64,000 nt of DNA from Paremcibacter congregatus (GCF_006385135.1 NZ_CP041025.1:3131501-3195500); one strand, 5' to 3'; counted from the first letter of the stretch, positions 45,224 through 55,087 are shown. The notes: generated by a model not told the origin, from the letters alone. Made by a program: numbers and translations.

Positions 45224-47317
45224 TCAGGCGCAGGATCTGATTTCCCCAAGAAACAGGGTAAGTGATCTTTTCAGTGTTTCCGTCTGCTTTTCCAGCATCA
45301 GGGTCGCGTCCCACACATTTGATGCTGCATCCTCCGAGGATTTCGCCATGGCATTGACATCCCGGATATCGCCCTGCAAAGCCGCCACACCGTGGCTCGC
45401 CTCTCCCAGGCAGTTGTCGATGGTGCGGCCTGTCGCGCTTTGTTCCCGCACAGAATTGTTGATGGATTGTGAAATCTCGTTGATGTCTTCAATTGATGTT
45501 TTGAGAATATTCATCGTGTCCACCGTCGCCTGTGTCGCTGCGGTCATGCTGCGCACCTGGCTTTCGATTTCTCCCGTCGCCTGGGCGGTTTGCGCCGCCA
45601 GATTTTTAACTTCACTGGCCACAACCGCGAATCCTTTCCCCGCCTCGCCAGCCCGGGCGGCTTCAATGGTGGCGTTAAGCGCCAGAAGATTCGTCTGCTC
45701 GGCAATATCCTGGATCAGCTTAATGACATTGGTGATCTGGCCGGCCGAAAAAGACAGAGTAGCGATTTTTTCCTGCGAATGGTGTGCCACTCCCATGGCC
45801 TGTTTGGCCACCTCCAGGGATTTTTCCACCTTGCAACTTACCTCTTCCAGCCCCGCCCCCATGTCACCCACCGCCTGCGATACCTGCTGAACAGTGGATT
45901 TGGTCTGGTCTGAATTACTGGCGGCCGCCGTGGACAATTCATTGGTTTTATTAACATTATGCCGCATTTCCTGCGATGCCTTGCCCAGCCGGGCCGCCAT
46001 GGCGGCAACATTCTCCACCACTTCCGCGACCTGTCTTTCCAATTGATTGGCAAGCTCCAGCTGTTGATCCCGACGCTCTTCCTGTCGCCGTTGAGCGCGT
46101 TGTTCCTGTGCGATTGCGTCGGCGTGGCGTTTCTGCTCTGCCGCCTCTATGCGCTGCCGCTCGGTTTCCGCCGCCGTGCGCTCCGCCACGAGCATTTCCG
46201 CCGCCACCTGTTCCAGCTCCAGGGTTTTTTCTTTAAAGACGGCCGCCGCCCGCGCCAAAAGACCGATTTCATCTCTGCGGGCCTGATAAGGGATCGACAG
46301 TTTTTTCTGACCCTGCGCCAGAGCCGAGACTGTATGGGTAATGTTAGTCAGAGGACGGGAAATAGAAGTGCCGATAATCCACGCCAGCACCACCGCCGCT
46401 GCGCTGCCGATCAGGAACCCCCACAGATTATTCCGGGTAATTTCCCCGACCCGCATCTCCATATGATCAAGCGCCGTGCTCTGTTCCGCCGTCGCCGTTT
46501 CCCTGAAATCCCCGGTAATAACCGTCATATCCGCCGCCACCGTGGCGAATTCGTCCATGGCCTTATCCAGAAAGACATAGGCGATATTTTTCTGCCGCAA
46601 GCTCTGCCGGATCACATCGCCGTCGCGCCGGACATACCGCACTACCGCCCGCTCCCGCCGGGGCAAGGATTTCAATAGCGCTCCGGCCTTTTCCACCAAC
46701 AGATCAAGATCCTGTCCCGCTTCGATCGCGACAGGATAAGCCGAAGGGTTGGATGTCGCCACATAACCGACGCCATATTTGGCAAACCGGGACAGTTTAT
46801 GGCCGATCTCGGTAGAAATTTTTACCGCTTCCGCCGTCCCGAGATTCTGCAATTGTTGCTGCAGTTGAACGGCGGAGACCTTCAGATTTCCCATCGCCAC
46901 AACTACAAGGGACAATGTATCGTCCGCCGCCCCCAACCGGGTTTCTATGTCTTGAAAAAGCTGATCAAACCGTTCCATCGCAGCCAGAAGGGCGTCGGCC
47001 TTGTCCATTTCCCCCGCATTTCTCAACAACCGCATCATCACTTCTTTACTGGCGGCCGTGGCGTCCTGACTGTGGCGCACCGCTTCCCGATCCTTTTCCA
47101 GATCGGAATAGGCATAGGTGCGCAGGGCGCTGGTCTGGGCCGTAATATCCCGGACAAAATCATTCACAAGCCGAACAATTTCAGTGCGGTCCACAATGGC
47201 CTGCGTTTCCTGCTCTATCGACCCCAGCTTCAAGGTTGACTGAATGTTAACCACACCTAACAGAACGATAATTGCCCCAAAACCCGCCATAATACGCATC
47301 CGTACCGATATCGTCAT
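45224..47317 (-). CDS. Methyl-accepting chemotaxis protein
   Basis: 697 residues from the ATG at 47317 (AAGGG eight bases upstream; a GTG two codons earlier is weaker). Membrane helix 1 is at about residues 8-26, then a periplasmic helical sensor of about 270 residues, helix 2 near 298-317 ([20 protein letters not shown]), a HAMP domain ([20 protein letters not shown]), and a long coiled-coil signalling domain with the tip [20 protein letters not shown]. The sensor length fits a helical-bimodular (HBM) type better than the short four-helix type; this is inference. No CheR pentapeptide is seen at the C-terminus. Pho-box repeats 61 bases upstream suggest phosphate-starvation control. Confidence 0.95.
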   Translation of the reverse strand: MTISVRMRIMAGFGAIIVLLGVVNIQSTLKLGSIEQETQAIVDRTEIVRLVNDFVRDITAQTSALRTYAYSDLEKDREAVRHSQDATAASKEVMMRLLRNAGEMDKADALLAAMERFDQLFQDIETRLGAADDTLSLVVVAMGNLKVSAVQLQQQLQNLGTAEAVKISTEIGHKLSRFAKYGVGYVATSNPSAYPVAIEAGQDLDLLVEKAGALLKSLPRRERAVVRYVRRDGDVIRQSLRQKNIAYVFLDKAMDEFATVAADMTVITGDFRETATAEQSTALDHMEMRVGEITRNNLWGFLIGSAAAVVLAWIIGTSISRPLTNITHTVSALAQGQKKLSIPYQARRDEIGLLARAAAVFKEKTLELEQVAAEMLVAERTAAETERQRIEAAEQKRHADAIAQEQRAQRRQEERRDQQLELANQLERQVAEVVENVAAMAARLGKASQEMRHNVNKTNELSTAAASNSDQTKSTVQQVSQAVGDMGAGLEEVSCKVEKSLEVAKQAMGVAHHSQEKIATLSFSAGQITNVIKLIQDIAEQTNLLALNATIEAARAGEAGKGFAVVASEVKNLAAQTAQATGEIESQVRSMTAATQATVDTMNILKTSIEDINEISQSINNSVREQSATGRTIDNCLGEASHGVAALQGDIRDVNAMAKSSEDAASNVWDATLMLEKQTETLKRSLTLFLGEIRSCA

Positions 47318-47377
47318 AACCACTACCCTTATACCAATTTATCAGAGGGCATTTAGGCGATATACAGAATGATATAT

Positions 47378-47406
47378 GTGACCATTTCATGACAGAAAAA
47401 TGACAA
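47378..47406 (-). promoter_or_regulatory. Triple Pho-box-like repeat upstream of the chemoreceptor
   Basis: On the minus strand TTGTCAT-TTTT-CTGTCAT-GAAA-TGGTCAC: three 7-base units each separated by 4 bases, the 11-base period of PhoB sites. The middle unit is identical to the CTGTCAT consensus. TATATC/TGTATAT about 10 bases downstream could be the -10 element. Confidence 0.65.
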
Positions 47407-47650
47407 CCTTTCCCGCAGGGCAGAACGGATAAAATCTCATTTTCCCGTCACGAGGCAAAACGTTGGAATATACAATAAATCATGAGAGGATTAAGTATAG
47501 GTGTACATTCTAATATTTATATATAAAAAACTAGCAACTTATCAACAGCTGTATTATTATGCTAACCATAGTCGCTATAAGGGTAATTATTAAATACATC
47601 AAATAAAAAAAAGCCCGTTATCATTAACGACAACGATAGAGGATTTAGTT

Positions 47651-48205
47651 ATGATTTCATTTTCTTCCATTAAGGAAACGGATCGTGGATTTCTCTATGA
47701 CCTTTACATCGCCACCCAAAGACGGGACCCGATAGAATTGGATCACAGAGATACTCAAAAAAACGCCTTCTTCCTGCGACAGCAGTTCAGTATACAATTG
47801 CAACATTATCACCAAAACTACAAGTGCGCCGATTTCCTGTTAATCAAGGCCAGAGGCAAACCGGTGGGGCGGTTATTCCTCGAAGAACGTTTCTTTGAAT
47901 TACGCATTCTTGATCTGTCGCTCACGCCCAGTGAACGCAACAAAGGCTATCGCCAGAAAATCATCAACGGCATTCTGCGCCGCGCCGAAGAAACCGGCCG
48001 GTCAATACGCGTGCATGTGGACAAGGACAGCTCTCTGCGGCAACGATACCTTGATCTCGCTTTCAAAATAACAGAGCATCGCGGCCGGTATGACTTTATG
48101 CAGTGGGAGCCCGAGGTTAACGTATCCAAAAACTATAGTATAACCGACTGGGAAAATACCTTGTACCCCATACAGGACAAACTTACGGCCGATTTATCCT
48201 GTTGA
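47651..48205 (+). CDS. GNAT-like acetyltransferase
   Basis: 184 residues, no signal peptide. The order of elements fits a GNAT fold: DFLLIKARGKPVGRLFLEER (beta 2-4), LRILDLSLTPSERNKGYRQK with the acetyl-CoA loop (RNKGYRQKI in place of the usual Q/RxxGxG/A), then IRVHVDKDSSLRQRYLDLAF and ITEHRGRYDFMQWEP. Members transfer acyl groups to amines of small molecules or proteins; the substrate cannot be told. GAGGATTTAGTT precedes the ATG. The last 12 bases overlap the 3' end of the convergent recQ gene. The 330 bases upstream hold the chemoreceptor Pho-box region and otherwise AT-rich DNA without recognisable features. Confidence 0.75.
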   Translation: MISFSSIKETDRGFLYDLYIATQRRDPIELDHRDTQKNAFFLRQQFSIQLQHYHQNYKCADFLLIKARGKPVGRLFLEERFFELRILDLSLTPSERNKGYRQKIINGILRRAEETGRSIRVHVDKDSSLRQRYLDLAFKITEHRGRYDFMQWEPEVNVSKNYSITDWENTLYPIQDKLTADLSC

Positions 48206-50026
48206 ACCGTGATCTGTGATGAATTCGATAAACAGCGCGCCAAATTCCGTTGTTTTACTGGCGCCGACCCCGTAAATTTCGCCAAACTCGGCAAGGGTTT
48301 GCGGTTGATGCTGGGCCATGTCAATCAGACTTTTATCGGAGAAAATGACGTAAGCCGGCACCCCCCGGGTCTTGGCGATCTGGGCCCGGAAATGCTTGAG
48401 CTGCAGGAACAACTCCTGCGCGGCTTCCGGCAGGTCCGAGATCATATCCTGTGTCTTGCGCGCCTTGCGGCCTGATTTTGACCCGGCGGCGCTCTTCAGA
48501 ATGACATCCGGACGATAGCGAAAGCTCTCCTGCCCTTTGAGAAGCTGCACCCCGCTGCCGGTGATTTTCAACGCGCCATATTCCATATCCGACAACAAAA
48601 ACCCCCGCGCCATCAATTGCCGCGCCACCGCTTTCCATTCATTAATGCCCAGATCCTGCCCCACCCCGAAGGTTGGCAGTTCATCGTGGGACAGTTGCGC
48701 CACCTTGTCCGTCACCTTGCCGCGCAGAATATCGATGATGTGCGTCACGCCAAAATTCTGCCCCGTGCGATAAATCGCCGAGACCAGTTTCTGGCCAATC
48801 TCTGTCGCCTCTATCGTTTCCTGAGGGTTATCACACAGATCACAATTGCCACATTTGGCATAATCAGGATCATCGCCAAAATAATGCAGCAATGACACCC
48901 GGCGACATTCCGGCGCCTCGCAAAAGGACAGCAACGCATTCAGCCGCTGATGCCCCCGCCGCTTATGGCCTTCGTCAGATTTTTCATTGTCAATAAACAT
49001 CCGGCGCATGCGGATATCATCCATGCCGTACAACATATGCGCCACCGCCGGATTGCCGTCACGCCCGGCGCGGCCGATTTCCTGATAATAGGCTTCCGGT
49101 GATGACGGCAGGTCAGTATGGAATACGAAACGGATGTCCGGCTTGTCGATCCCCATGCCAAAGGCGATCGTCGCCACCATGATCAAATCCGGTTCCGCCA
49201 TAAAACGGTTGAGGTTTTCCTCCCGCTGCTGGTTGGACATGCCGGCATGATAGGCCAACGCATGATAGCCTTTATCGACCAGCGCCTTCGCCGCCTCTTC
49301 GGTTTTCTTGCGCGACAGGCAGTAGACGATGCCATTTTCCTTTGGGCGGCCTTTCATGAACGCCAAAATCTGTTTCTTCCAGCCGTTTTTGATTTCCACA
49401 TTCAGGGTGATATTCGGGCGGTCAAAACCGGTCAGATAACGCGTCACCTGATTGGAAAATATTTTCTCGCAGATCTGGTCCCGGGTCGCCTGATCGGCGG
49501 TCGCGGTCAGCGCGATGATCGGAACATCCGGGTAGCGTCGATGCAATTGACCCAGATCCTCATATTCCGGGCGGAACGCCGCCCCCCACTGGGAAATACA
49601 ATGGGCCTCGTCAATGGCGAACAGATTGATGTTCAGATTATCCATCGCCGACAGCATGGACTCCGTCATCAGCTTTTCCGGCGAGACATAGAGAAACTTC
49701 AACGCCCCGGTCTGCATATCGCGCCAGATGTCACGATTGTCTTCAAAGCTGTTATTGGAATTAAGCGATGCCGCCGCGACACCAGCTATCCTCAAAGCCG
49801 CCACCTGGTTCTGCATCAGGGAAATCAACGGTGAAATCACAATGGTCAAACCGTCCCGGATCAGACCCGGCACCTGAAAGCACAGGGATTTCCCCGCTCC
49901 TGTCGGCATCACCGCCAGAATATTCTCGCCCGCGACCACCTGATCAATGATTTCTTCCTGCTTGCCCCGAAATTGATCGTATCCGAAAACGTCTTTGAGC
50001 AGGCTGTGCGCCGATGGTGAGTGCAT
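48194..50026 (-). CDS. recQ: ATP-dependent DNA helicase RecQ
   Basis: 610 residues from the ATG at 50026 (AGGGATCATA upstream). A 3'-5' superfamily 2 helicase in recombination repair. Motifs in order: FGYDQFRGKQEEIID (motif 0), AVMPTGAGKSLCFQVPGL (I), VISPLISLMQNQV (Ia), FAIDEAHCISQWGAAFRPEY (II), ALTATADQATRDQI (III), GIVYCLSRKKTEE (IV), MVATIAFGMGIDKPDIRFV (V) and YYQEIGRAGRDGNPA (VI). The zinc-binding cysteines follow (CEAPECRR, CGNCDLCDNP), then the winged helix and an HRDC domain near 530-605. Full length, with no sign of damage. Confidence 0.97.
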   Translation of the reverse strand: MHSPSAHSLLKDVFGYDQFRGKQEEIIDQVVAGENILAVMPTGAGKSLCFQVPGLIRDGLTIVISPLISLMQNQVAALRIAGVAAASLNSNNSFEDNRDIWRDMQTGALKFLYVSPEKLMTESMLSAMDNLNINLFAIDEAHCISQWGAAFRPEYEDLGQLHRRYPDVPIIALTATADQATRDQICEKIFSNQVTRYLTGFDRPNITLNVEIKNGWKKQILAFMKGRPKENGIVYCLSRKKTEEAAKALVDKGYHALAYHAGMSNQQREENLNRFMAEPDLIMVATIAFGMGIDKPDIRFVFHTDLPSSPEAYYQEIGRAGRDGNPAVAHMLYGMDDIRMRRMFIDNEKSDEGHKRRGHQRLNALLSFCEAPECRRVSLLHYFGDDPDYAKCGNCDLCDNPQETIEATEIGQKLVSAIYRTGQNFGVTHIIDILRGKVTDKVAQLSHDELPTFGVGQDLGINEWKAVARQLMARGFLLSDMEYGALKITGSGVQLLKGQESFRYRPDVILKSAAGSKSGRKARKTQDMISDLPEAAQELFLQLKHFRAQIAKTRGVPAYVIFSDKSLIDMAQHQPQTLAEFGEIYGVGASKTTEFGALFIEFITDHGSTG

Positions 50027-50166
50027 TATGATCCCTGAAATTATTGCCTTGGCCAAAACATACAGAAATATATCGTGAAATCACGCGGTTTTTTGTTCCT
50101 GCGGCAAATAACCTGCATAATTTCCTTTCCTGTCAGAAATGTCTTGGCCCAATGAATACAGCCAGA

Positions 50167-50184
50167 ATGTCATGAACCCGTCAT
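50167..50184 (+). promoter_or_regulatory. Pho-box-like repeat upstream of the phosphatase gene
   Basis: ATGTCAT-GAAC-CCGTCAT: two 7-base units, each one mismatch from CTGTCAT, with the exact 4-base spacer of a PhoB site, 54 bases before the ATG at 50239. Confidence 0.6.
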
Positions 50185-50238
50185 ATCGTTTTGCTACGGA
50201 GAAGCAACATTAAGCTCTCATACATTAAGGTATTTTTT

Positions 50239-51402
50239 ATGATAAAATTTCTGGTGCGGCCCATTATCCTGATGGCCTTTATATCTTCTCTCTCCGTCCC
50301 GACACAGGCCAAAGACGTTTGTTGCAAAACAGAGAATGTCATCCTCATCACCCTTGATGGTGTGCGCTGGCGGGAAGTTTTCCAGGGCGTTGACAAACGC
50401 TTCTTTGATCAACCGGATTTCCTCGCCTATAAAAAAACCCACGCCGAATTCAAACAGGAATTCTGGCGCGAAAGCCCCGACGCCCGTCGTGAAATCCTGT
50501 TCCCCTTTCTGTGGAATGTGGTGGCCAAACGCGGCCAGATATACGGCAACCGTACCCTGGGCAGCAAAGCCGATGTCACCAACAAACTGCATTTCTCCTA
50601 TCCCGGCTATAACGAAATCCTGACCGGCTTTGCCGATCCCCGCATCAACAGCAACGACAAAATCCAGAACCCCAACCAGACCTTCCTTGAATGGCTGGAT
50701 AAAAGACCGGCCTTCAAGGGAAAATCCGCCGCCTTTGGGTCCTGGGATGTTTTTCCCTATATCATCAACGAGAAACGCAGCGGCGTTTTCACCAATGCCG
50801 GATTTGAAGCCATGGACATCCTGCTTGACACCCCGCGCATTCAGGAATTGAACCAGTTACAAAAAGACATTCCGAGCCCCTGGGATACGGTGCGACTGGA
50901 TGCTTTTACCTATAATTTCGCCTTTGAATATCTCAAGGCCAAAAAACCCCGGGCGCTTTATATCAGCCTTGGCGAGACCGATGACTTTGCCCATGAAGGG
51001 CAGTATGACCAGTATATCCTCGCCGCCCGGCGCAATGACGCCTTTATCGCCCGCATCTGGAACTGGGTGCAGACTGATCCGCAGTATCGCAACAAAACCA
51101 CCCTGCTGATCGCCACCGATCATGGTCGCGGCCATCTGGATCTGGAACAATGGAAGCATCATGGGCGCTTTCCCTATACGGCGCCGGACGGAACAGAGAA
51201 AATCGCCGATATCGAAGAGGATGACGCCATCTGGATGGCGGTGATCGGACCAGACACCCCGGCGACCGGCGAAATGAAAAACATCCCTGATGTTAAGCAA
51301 AATCAAATCGCCGCCACCCTGATGAGATTTCTCGGCCTTAACTATAAAGGCAGCCACAAAACGGTTAAGGCCGGCGCACCGATTAAAATGATGTTCAGAT
51401 AA
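50239..51402 (+). CDS. Alkaline-phosphatase-superfamily hydrolase, exported
   Basis: 387 residues from the ATG at 50239 (AAGG upstream); the frame is open 16 codons earlier into the promoter. A signal peptide ends PTQAKD. Alkaline phosphatase/phosphodiesterase superfamily marks: NVILITLDGVRWREVFQGVD (first metal Asp), LHFSYPGYNEILTGFADPR with a likely Ser nucleophile, YISLGETDDFAHEGQYDQY (metal Asp and His), LLIATDHGRGHLD (Asp-His pair) and a late His. The enzyme should act on phosphate esters or diesters in the periplasm. A Pho-box-like site lies upstream and PhoD is convergent, consistent with phosphate scavenging. Substrate class is inferred. Confidence 0.86.
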   Translation: MIKFLVRPIILMAFISSLSVPTQAKDVCCKTENVILITLDGVRWREVFQGVDKRFFDQPDFLAYKKTHAEFKQEFWRESPDARREILFPFLWNVVAKRGQIYGNRTLGSKADVTNKLHFSYPGYNEILTGFADPRINSNDKIQNPNQTFLEWLDKRPAFKGKSAAFGSWDVFPYIINEKRSGVFTNAGFEAMDILLDTPRIQELNQLQKDIPSPWDTVRLDAFTYNFAFEYLKAKKPRALYISLGETDDFAHEGQYDQYILAARRNDAFIARIWNWVQTDPQYRNKTTLLIATDHGRGHLDLEQWKHHGRFPYTAPDGTEKIADIEEDDAIWMAVIGPDTPATGEMKNIPDVKQNQIAATLMRFLGLNYKGSHKTVKAGAPIKMMFR

Positions 51403-51419
51403 CCTTTTCTTCAGGACGG

Positions 51420-51456
51420 AAAAGGCCCGGCGGTGATATCACCGCCGGGCCTTTTT
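51420..51456. terminator. Bidirectional terminator between two phosphatase genes
   Basis: AAAAGGCCCGGCGGTGAT and ATCACCGCCGGGCCTTTT are a perfect 18-base inverted repeat without spacer, with T-runs on both strands, serving the convergent phosphatase and phoD genes. Confidence 0.92.
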
Positions 51457-51472
51457 AGCGTTTGACGACGCC

Positions 51473-52582
51473 TTACCAGTTGCCTTTCAGGCTGCTGAGC
51501 AGAACCGAATGCTGAAAAATCCGCTGACCGTCCTGCCCGCGCACTTCAAAAATCACCAAAGGGTCCGGCACTTCCCAATCAACATACAGCGCCCCGAAAT
51601 TCTCCCCGGCGTAGCTCAGGTCATTCCAGCGGTAGGCGTTGGGGCTGACATTGGCCCAGGTTTCCGTCAGGCCGCTTGATGTCATGTCCCACAAGGGATA
51701 CGGCACGCCCTCGGTCTGGCAGGACAGTTCCGCCCAATGGGTGTCGCCGCTGATGAAGATCACCCCTTCCACCTGATATTTACGGATCAGATCGATCAGA
51801 CGCTGGCGCTCGTGAGGAAAATTGCTCCAGGCCTCCCACCCCGGCTGGGTGGCGATATATTGCAGGCTGGAACCGATGATCTTGATCCGGGAGGGGATTT
51901 GCATCTGCTGCTCAAGCCACTGCCATTGGGCTTCGCCGAGCATGGTCTGATTTTTGTCGGCGATCGGCAGGTAAGGTCCAAGTCCGGCAATATCCCGTTC
52001 CCGGGCCCGGGCCCGGCTTTCCACCGTACGCAGAGGGTCGCGGTTATAACGCAGATCGGGCAGAATCACATGCACCCGCTGATCCGCGGGGCCATACAGG
52101 GCCGATGTGTAGATCCCGTCGTCCGCCCTGCGCCGGCTGCTGTCTGCGGGTTCCTGCCAGAAATCAAGAAACAGGTCTTTTGATCTCGCTTTCTCGGGAT
52201 AATCTTTGCCCGCATCATTCTCGCCAAAGTCATGATCATCCCAGATGGCGATCACCTCTGACGACCCGCGAAGGGCGGCGAAATTATGCGCCTGTTGGTC
52301 ATATTTGGCTTTCAGGGTCGCCATATCCCGGGTGTCGCCGTAAATATTGTCACCGAGGAAAATAAACAGTTCCGGCTCCCGTTCCAGAATGGGTTGCCAA
52401 ATCGGCTGCGGTTTATCCTGATGACAGCAGGAGCCAAAGAGAATCCGCGATAATGGTTTCTCCGTAGAAGTCATGGCCGGGGAAGGTACTGCCGCGACCG
52501 CTTTTGCCGCGCCCAGCGCCGCCAACCCTGTCAGGGCCAGACCGGTGCCCAGATGAAATTCCCGGCGGGTGATTTTGCTCAT
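51473..52582 (-). CDS. phoD: PhoD-family alkaline phosphatase D, Tat-exported
   Basis: 369 residues. The N-terminus SKITRREFHLGTGLALTGLA is a twin-arginine signal, meaning the enzyme is exported folded with its metals. PhoD blocks are ILFGSCCHQDKPQPIW, LFIFLGDNIYGDTRD (metal GDxxY), VIAIWDDHDFGENDAG, VILPDLRYNRDP and GVIFISGDTHWAELSCQ, with the Fe/Ca ligands spread over these. PhoD acts on phosphate mono- and diesters. It lies downstream of a TonB receptor with a terminator in the 78-base gap and convergent with another phosphatase, forming a phosphate-acquisition group. Confidence 0.93.
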   Translation of the reverse strand: MSKITRREFHLGTGLALTGLAALGAAKAVAAVPSPAMTSTEKPLSRILFGSCCHQDKPQPIWQPILEREPELFIFLGDNIYGDTRDMATLKAKYDQQAHNFAALRGSSEVIAIWDDHDFGENDAGKDYPEKARSKDLFLDFWQEPADSSRRRADDGIYTSALYGPADQRVHVILPDLRYNRDPLRTVESRARARERDIAGLGPYLPIADKNQTMLGEAQWQWLEQQMQIPSRIKIIGSSLQYIATQPGWEAWSNFPHERQRLIDLIRKYQVEGVIFISGDTHWAELSCQTEGVPYPLWDMTSSGLTETWANVSPNAYRWNDLSYAGENFGALYVDWEVPDPLVIFEVRGQDGQRIFQHSVLLSSLKGNW

Positions 52583-52603
52583 AATTTAATCCTTGTGATA
52601 AAC

Positions 52604-52636
52604 AAAAAAAGGGGAAGCCTGCGATCAGACTTCCCC
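52604..52636 (-). terminator. Terminator between the TonB receptor and phoD
   Basis: On the minus strand GGGGAAG and CTTCCCC pair around a 12-base loop and are followed by seven Ts. It ends 21 bases before the phoD start codon. Confidence 0.8.
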
Positions 52637-52660
52637 CGTATTTTCAGGTGACAGACGGGA

Positions 52661-55087
52661 TTAGAAACCCACCTTGATGGTGGCCATAACCTGACGCCCT
52701 GTACCGATGAAGTAACCGCCCGGGGTTCCGCCACCGAGATAGCGTTTATCGGCGAGGTTATTGACGTTCAGACCAAGATCAATATTCGTCATTCCGTTCA
52801 TTTCCAAAGTATACCCGGCCCACAGATCGACCAATGTGTAAGACGGCAGACGATCCGTATTGCTTAAATCACCCCAGCGCTTGCCCACATGTTTGGCCGA
52901 CACACCGGCGCGAACGCCCTTGTCATTATGATAACTCAACGTACCCACCATCATAAATTCAGACGCCAGGGCCACCTTGTTGCCTTTGACAATGCTGCCG
53001 GTGCTGTCGGTATATTCAGAGTCATTAACCGTAACGGACGAGAAGATATTCCAGTTGTCACTGACATCTGCGGAAAGACTGGCCTCTGCACCGACGGATT
53101 TGACCCCGCCAACATTGAGATAGATGCTTTCCACTTCCCCACCGTAATCAATACCGCCGACAGAATCTCCCGTGGCGATGCTGGTGATGCGGTTGTTGAA
53201 CTTGATGTAATAACCGGTCAGGTTGGCGCGCAGCCAGTCATTGCTATAACGGAAACCCACGTCAAAATTGTCCGCTGTTTCCGGCTTGATCGCTTCAATC
53301 GCCGCCAGGGCCGCCGCATTACTTGTGCTATTGGCTGTTCCGGCAGAGCCTTCCACCACCCCGTCTTTAATGGCGGCGAAATTCTGGGCGAAACCGGCGA
53401 AGACCTCCAGGTCTTCCGTGACGTTATACAGGGCGCCCGCAGAGAACAGAATGTCGGAATTGCTGTTCTTGCTGAAGTCATTCTGAATGCCGAAATTGTC
53501 TTTACGATCAATATCGACAAAATACTTCCGCACCCCGCCGCGCACGGTCAGATCGTCCAGCCGAATGGTGTCTTCCGCATAAAGCATGAAGGTGCTGGTA
53601 ACAAAATTGCGGTCATACTGACGCCAGTAGGCGGCTTCCTCGAATTTGTGAGACGTGCGCGGGTCAATGATTTTATGCCAGTCCCGGCTTTCGTCACGAT
53701 CAGCCCGTTCCCACCAGAGACCCGCTTTCAGGGTGTTGCTCTCGGCAAATTCATATTCCGCGTTGGCGGTCAGACCAAGGCGTTGTTTGTTATAATGGGT
53801 GTGGCGATAACTGCTGGCCGGGTTGGCGCCCGCTTCGTAACAGGCCGGGTTGTCCCCGGCGCCACCGCCGCCATAAGGAAATGTCAGACGGGCTGTACAG
53901 CCATCTGTTGGCGCGAGAGGCGTCCCGGCCGCATCGACAAAAGAATAGCCGCCGGCCAAAGAACCGCCATAAACCGTGCCAGCGCCGGTGTGCAGGTCCC
54001 GAACACCGGAAGGCTTGGTGCTGCTGCCATCGGCAATCAGGGCCACATACTGCGGCGCCCAGTCCCCACGACCTTTCTGAATATGAAAATAAGGTGTGAT
54101 ATCCGCCGTCAGTTTATCACCGCCGTAAGAGGCGCGTAGATAGATGAAGTAATTGGTCCGCAGGGTTGACCAGGATTCCCGGAAAGCCTGATCGACATAG
54201 GGAATGCCCGTCAGGGTGTCGGTCAGACGATCCCAATGCGGATTTTCCTCAAACTGTCCCAGGCTGATACGCTGGAAGTTATCTTCATGAGCATTGTCCC
54301 AGGAAAAACGCCCCGTCAGTGTCCATTCCTCCAGTTCCGTGACAAATTTCGCCGCAATATGGTCGCGGTTGGCAAAACCGGCATTGCCAATCCAGGCGTC
54401 ATTGTCGGTGCGGGAATAACTGATATAGGCATGTGTATTTTCAAGAATTTCCCCGGTGTCATAGCGGAAAAAATACCGCTGTGCATTATTGTTGCCAAGG
54501 CTTACCGCCGCCGTGGCCCCGGCTTCGTCGTTCGGATTGTTGGTGACAAAATTTATGGTGCCACCGAGCGCCTCATGAGACGGCGAGGAAATATCACTTG
54601 TGCCCTGTGACACGTCAACCCGGGCGATATTTTCTGAATCGGTATACCGGTTGGCTTTCGACCCGCCGCCATAGTTTGAATTACCATTCGGCAATCCGTC
54701 AATGGTCATGCCGATCTGCTGTTCCTGCAGGCCGACATTAAACCCGCGGATGCTGATGGTGGTGGACCAGTCGTCGGACCCGAAGGTGCCGCCCTCGGCT
54801 ATAAAAATACCCGGCAGATTATCAATCAGTGACAAGACACTGGCAGACGGCGCCTTTTGTTCCAGCATCACATTGTCCGTGGCGTTATTGGCATAAGCCA
54901 CGGGCTTTCCCGTCACAACCACTTCTTCCAGGGCCACATCATCGTAGGCTCCCATATCGGCGTCTTCTGACCGGGCGTCCGTCGCAATAAACAGGGCAGC
55001 GCCCACAAAGGCTGCAGAACATAACAGGCTTTTCAGGAAAGCAACGCCGGCGCCATTGGCTGAATTATAATCTGGTGTATTTGTCAT
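52661..55087 (-). CDS. TonB-dependent receptor linked to phosphatases
   Basis: 808 residues from the ATG at 55087 (MTNTPDYNSANGAG), which places a signal sequence (LLCSAAFVGAALFIATDA) normally; the frame is open 29 codons further up through the Pho-box region. A TonB-box region LEEVVVTGKPVAYAN, plug with SVLSLIDNLPGIFIAEGG, ISIRGFNVGLQEQQIG, DGLPNGNSNYGG and ALGGTINFVTNN, then the barrel ending RQVMATIKVGF. The plug lacks the usual RGPQG motif and has VDVSQGTSDISSPSHEALGG instead. It is followed by phoD and preceded by Pho-box-like repeats, so uptake of an organic phosphate is the favoured hypothesis. Confidence 0.92.
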   Translation of the reverse strand: MTNTPDYNSANGAGVAFLKSLLCSAAFVGAALFIATDARSEDADMGAYDDVALEEVVVTGKPVAYANNATDNVMLEQKAPSASVLSLIDNLPGIFIAEGGTFGSDDWSTTISIRGFNVGLQEQQIGMTIDGLPNGNSNYGGGSKANRYTDSENIARVDVSQGTSDISSPSHEALGGTINFVTNNPNDEAGATAAVSLGNNNAQRYFFRYDTGEILENTHAYISYSRTDNDAWIGNAGFANRDHIAAKFVTELEEWTLTGRFSWDNAHEDNFQRISLGQFEENPHWDRLTDTLTGIPYVDQAFRESWSTLRTNYFIYLRASYGGDKLTADITPYFHIQKGRGDWAPQYVALIADGSSTKPSGVRDLHTGAGTVYGGSLAGGYSFVDAAGTPLAPTDGCTARLTFPYGGGGAGDNPACYEAGANPASSYRHTHYNKQRLGLTANAEYEFAESNTLKAGLWWERADRDESRDWHKIIDPRTSHKFEEAAYWRQYDRNFVTSTFMLYAEDTIRLDDLTVRGGVRKYFVDIDRKDNFGIQNDFSKNSNSDILFSAGALYNVTEDLEVFAGFAQNFAAIKDGVVEGSAGTANSTSNAAALAAIEAIKPETADNFDVGFRYSNDWLRANLTGYYIKFNNRITSIATGDSVGGIDYGGEVESIYLNVGGVKSVGAEASLSADVSDNWNIFSSVTVNDSEYTDSTGSIVKGNKVALASEFMMVGTLSYHNDKGVRAGVSAKHVGKRWGDLSNTDRLPSYTLVDLWAGYTLEMNGMTNIDLGLNVNNLADKRYLGGGTPGGYFIGTGRQVMATIKVGF

